A stretch of DNA of 6,672 nt from Terriglobales bacterium (GTDB lineage Bacteria; Acidobacteriota; Terriglobia; Terriglobales; Gp1-AA117): the NCBI GenBank assembly GCA_030150795.1, contig JASLFF010000487.1:1-6672 (forward strand), read 5' to 3'. Shown in pieces: positions 6,472 to 6,672 of the stretch; within the stretch, counting starts at the first letter, position 1; each line of letters begins with the position of its first letter. The notes below the pieces were generated by a model that did no database searches, was not told the origin of the DNA, and saw only the letters and a program-made list of their open reading frames with translations. A program made the position numbers and the translations under genes.

Positions 6472-6492
6472 GTACTTAGTATTTGGTATTTA
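6472..6492. repeat. Three tandem degenerate 7-base units
   Basis: The units are GTACTTA (6472-6478), GTATTTG (6479-6485) and GTATTTA (6486-6492), consensus GTAYTTR. They lie 2 bases from the neighbouring 9-base array. They are AT-rich in a GC-rich region and sit about 45-65 bases upstream of the acetyltransferase start, so they could overlap its promoter or form a regulator-binding array. They could equally be selfish or slippage-born repeats. Confidence 0.55.
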
Positions 6493-6554
6493 GCCGCATG
6501 TCCGCGTTTGTGTTGTGAAGAGCCGAACTTCCAATTTCCCCGAACGAATTTCTT

Positions 6555-6672
6555 TCACGCGGTGGCTTTAAACTCGGCCAGCGCCGCGTCCTCAGCCGCG
6601 TAGTCGAACTGCGCGAGTGGCGTTGCCGGTGGGTTTGCTCGCTCCCACGCGATGGTGCGGCGAATGGCTTCT
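6555..6672 (-). CDS. C-terminal end of a protein entering from the right, probably NAD-dependent epimerase/dehydratase family
   Basis: The minus-strand frame is open from the right edge to a TGA at 6557-6555 and encodes the last 38 residues. It begins EAIRRTIAWERANPP and ends LAEFKATA. The pattern of an amphipathic helix reading xIRRTIxWERANPP, then a short acidic tail (FDYAAEDAALAEF), resembles the extreme C-terminus of extended short-chain dehydrogenases such as sugar-nucleotide epimerases and related NAD-dependent oxidoreductases. This is a family impression from a short fragment, with no cofactor or catalytic motif in view. Coding status is supported by the clean frame and the stop placed before the repeat-bearing spacer. 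It lies on the same strand as the acetyltransferase, 126 bases upstream of it. Confidence 0.62.
   Translation of the reverse strand, partial: EAIRRTIAWERANPPATPLAQFDYAAEDAALAEFKATA

Noticed and set aside
6443..6492. The tandem units as a CRISPR array.
   Set aside because: Units are 7-9 bases, contiguous and degenerate, with no spacers and no cas genes. This is a simple tandem repeat.
1..6672. A mobile element, phage region or defence island.
   Set aside because: No transposase, integrase, tRNA attachment site, terminal inverted repeats or defence-type domains are visible. The gene content is housekeeping.

Overview
The window looks like ordinary chromosomal housekeeping DNA from a soil-type bacterium with moderately high GC content. 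The presence of TrmFO (the folate-dependent tRNA U54 methyltransferase) argues against enterics and other Gammaproteobacteria, which use TrmA instead. The general look of the proteins (a two-domain EngA/Der with an acidic linker, an orphan polytopic membrane protein, short degenerate tandem repeats between genes) fits Acidobacteriota best. That assignment is a judgement by eye, not a database result.

Layout, left to right. Positions 1-1775 on the minus strand encode a DinG/YoaA-type Fe-S DNA helicase whose C-terminus runs off the left edge. A 95-base divergent spacer (1776-1870) separates it from der on the plus strand (1871-3355, TTG start), the tandem GTPase of large ribosomal subunit assembly. 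der converges on a minus-strand block across a 64-base spacer that holds a GC-rich hairpin. Reading the minus strand 5' to 3', that block contains: the last 38 codons of a protein entering from the right edge (probably a sugar-nucleotide epimerase/dehydratase-type protein), a 126-base spacer with two short tandem repeats, an SSAT-like GNAT acetyltransferase (6428-5946), a 74-base spacer with two hairpins, trmFO (5871-4498), and a polytopic membrane protein of unknown function (4520-3420) whose start overlaps the end of trmFO.

The genes do not form an obvious single pathway. der (ribosome assembly) and trmFO (tRNA T-loop methylation) both serve translation, and the helicase serves DNA repair. 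The GNAT resembles polyamine or other small-amine acetyltransferases. The only tight coupling visible is trmFO with the downstream membrane protein, which overlap by 23 bases.

I found no insertion sequence, CRISPR array, RNA gene, phage gene, toxin-antitoxin pair or defence cassette, and no convincing sign of a new multi-gene system. The items most worth a second look are the uncharacterised membrane protein coupled to trmFO, the hairpins in front of trmFO, the tandem repeats upstream of the acetyltransferase, and the divergent helicase/der promoter region.
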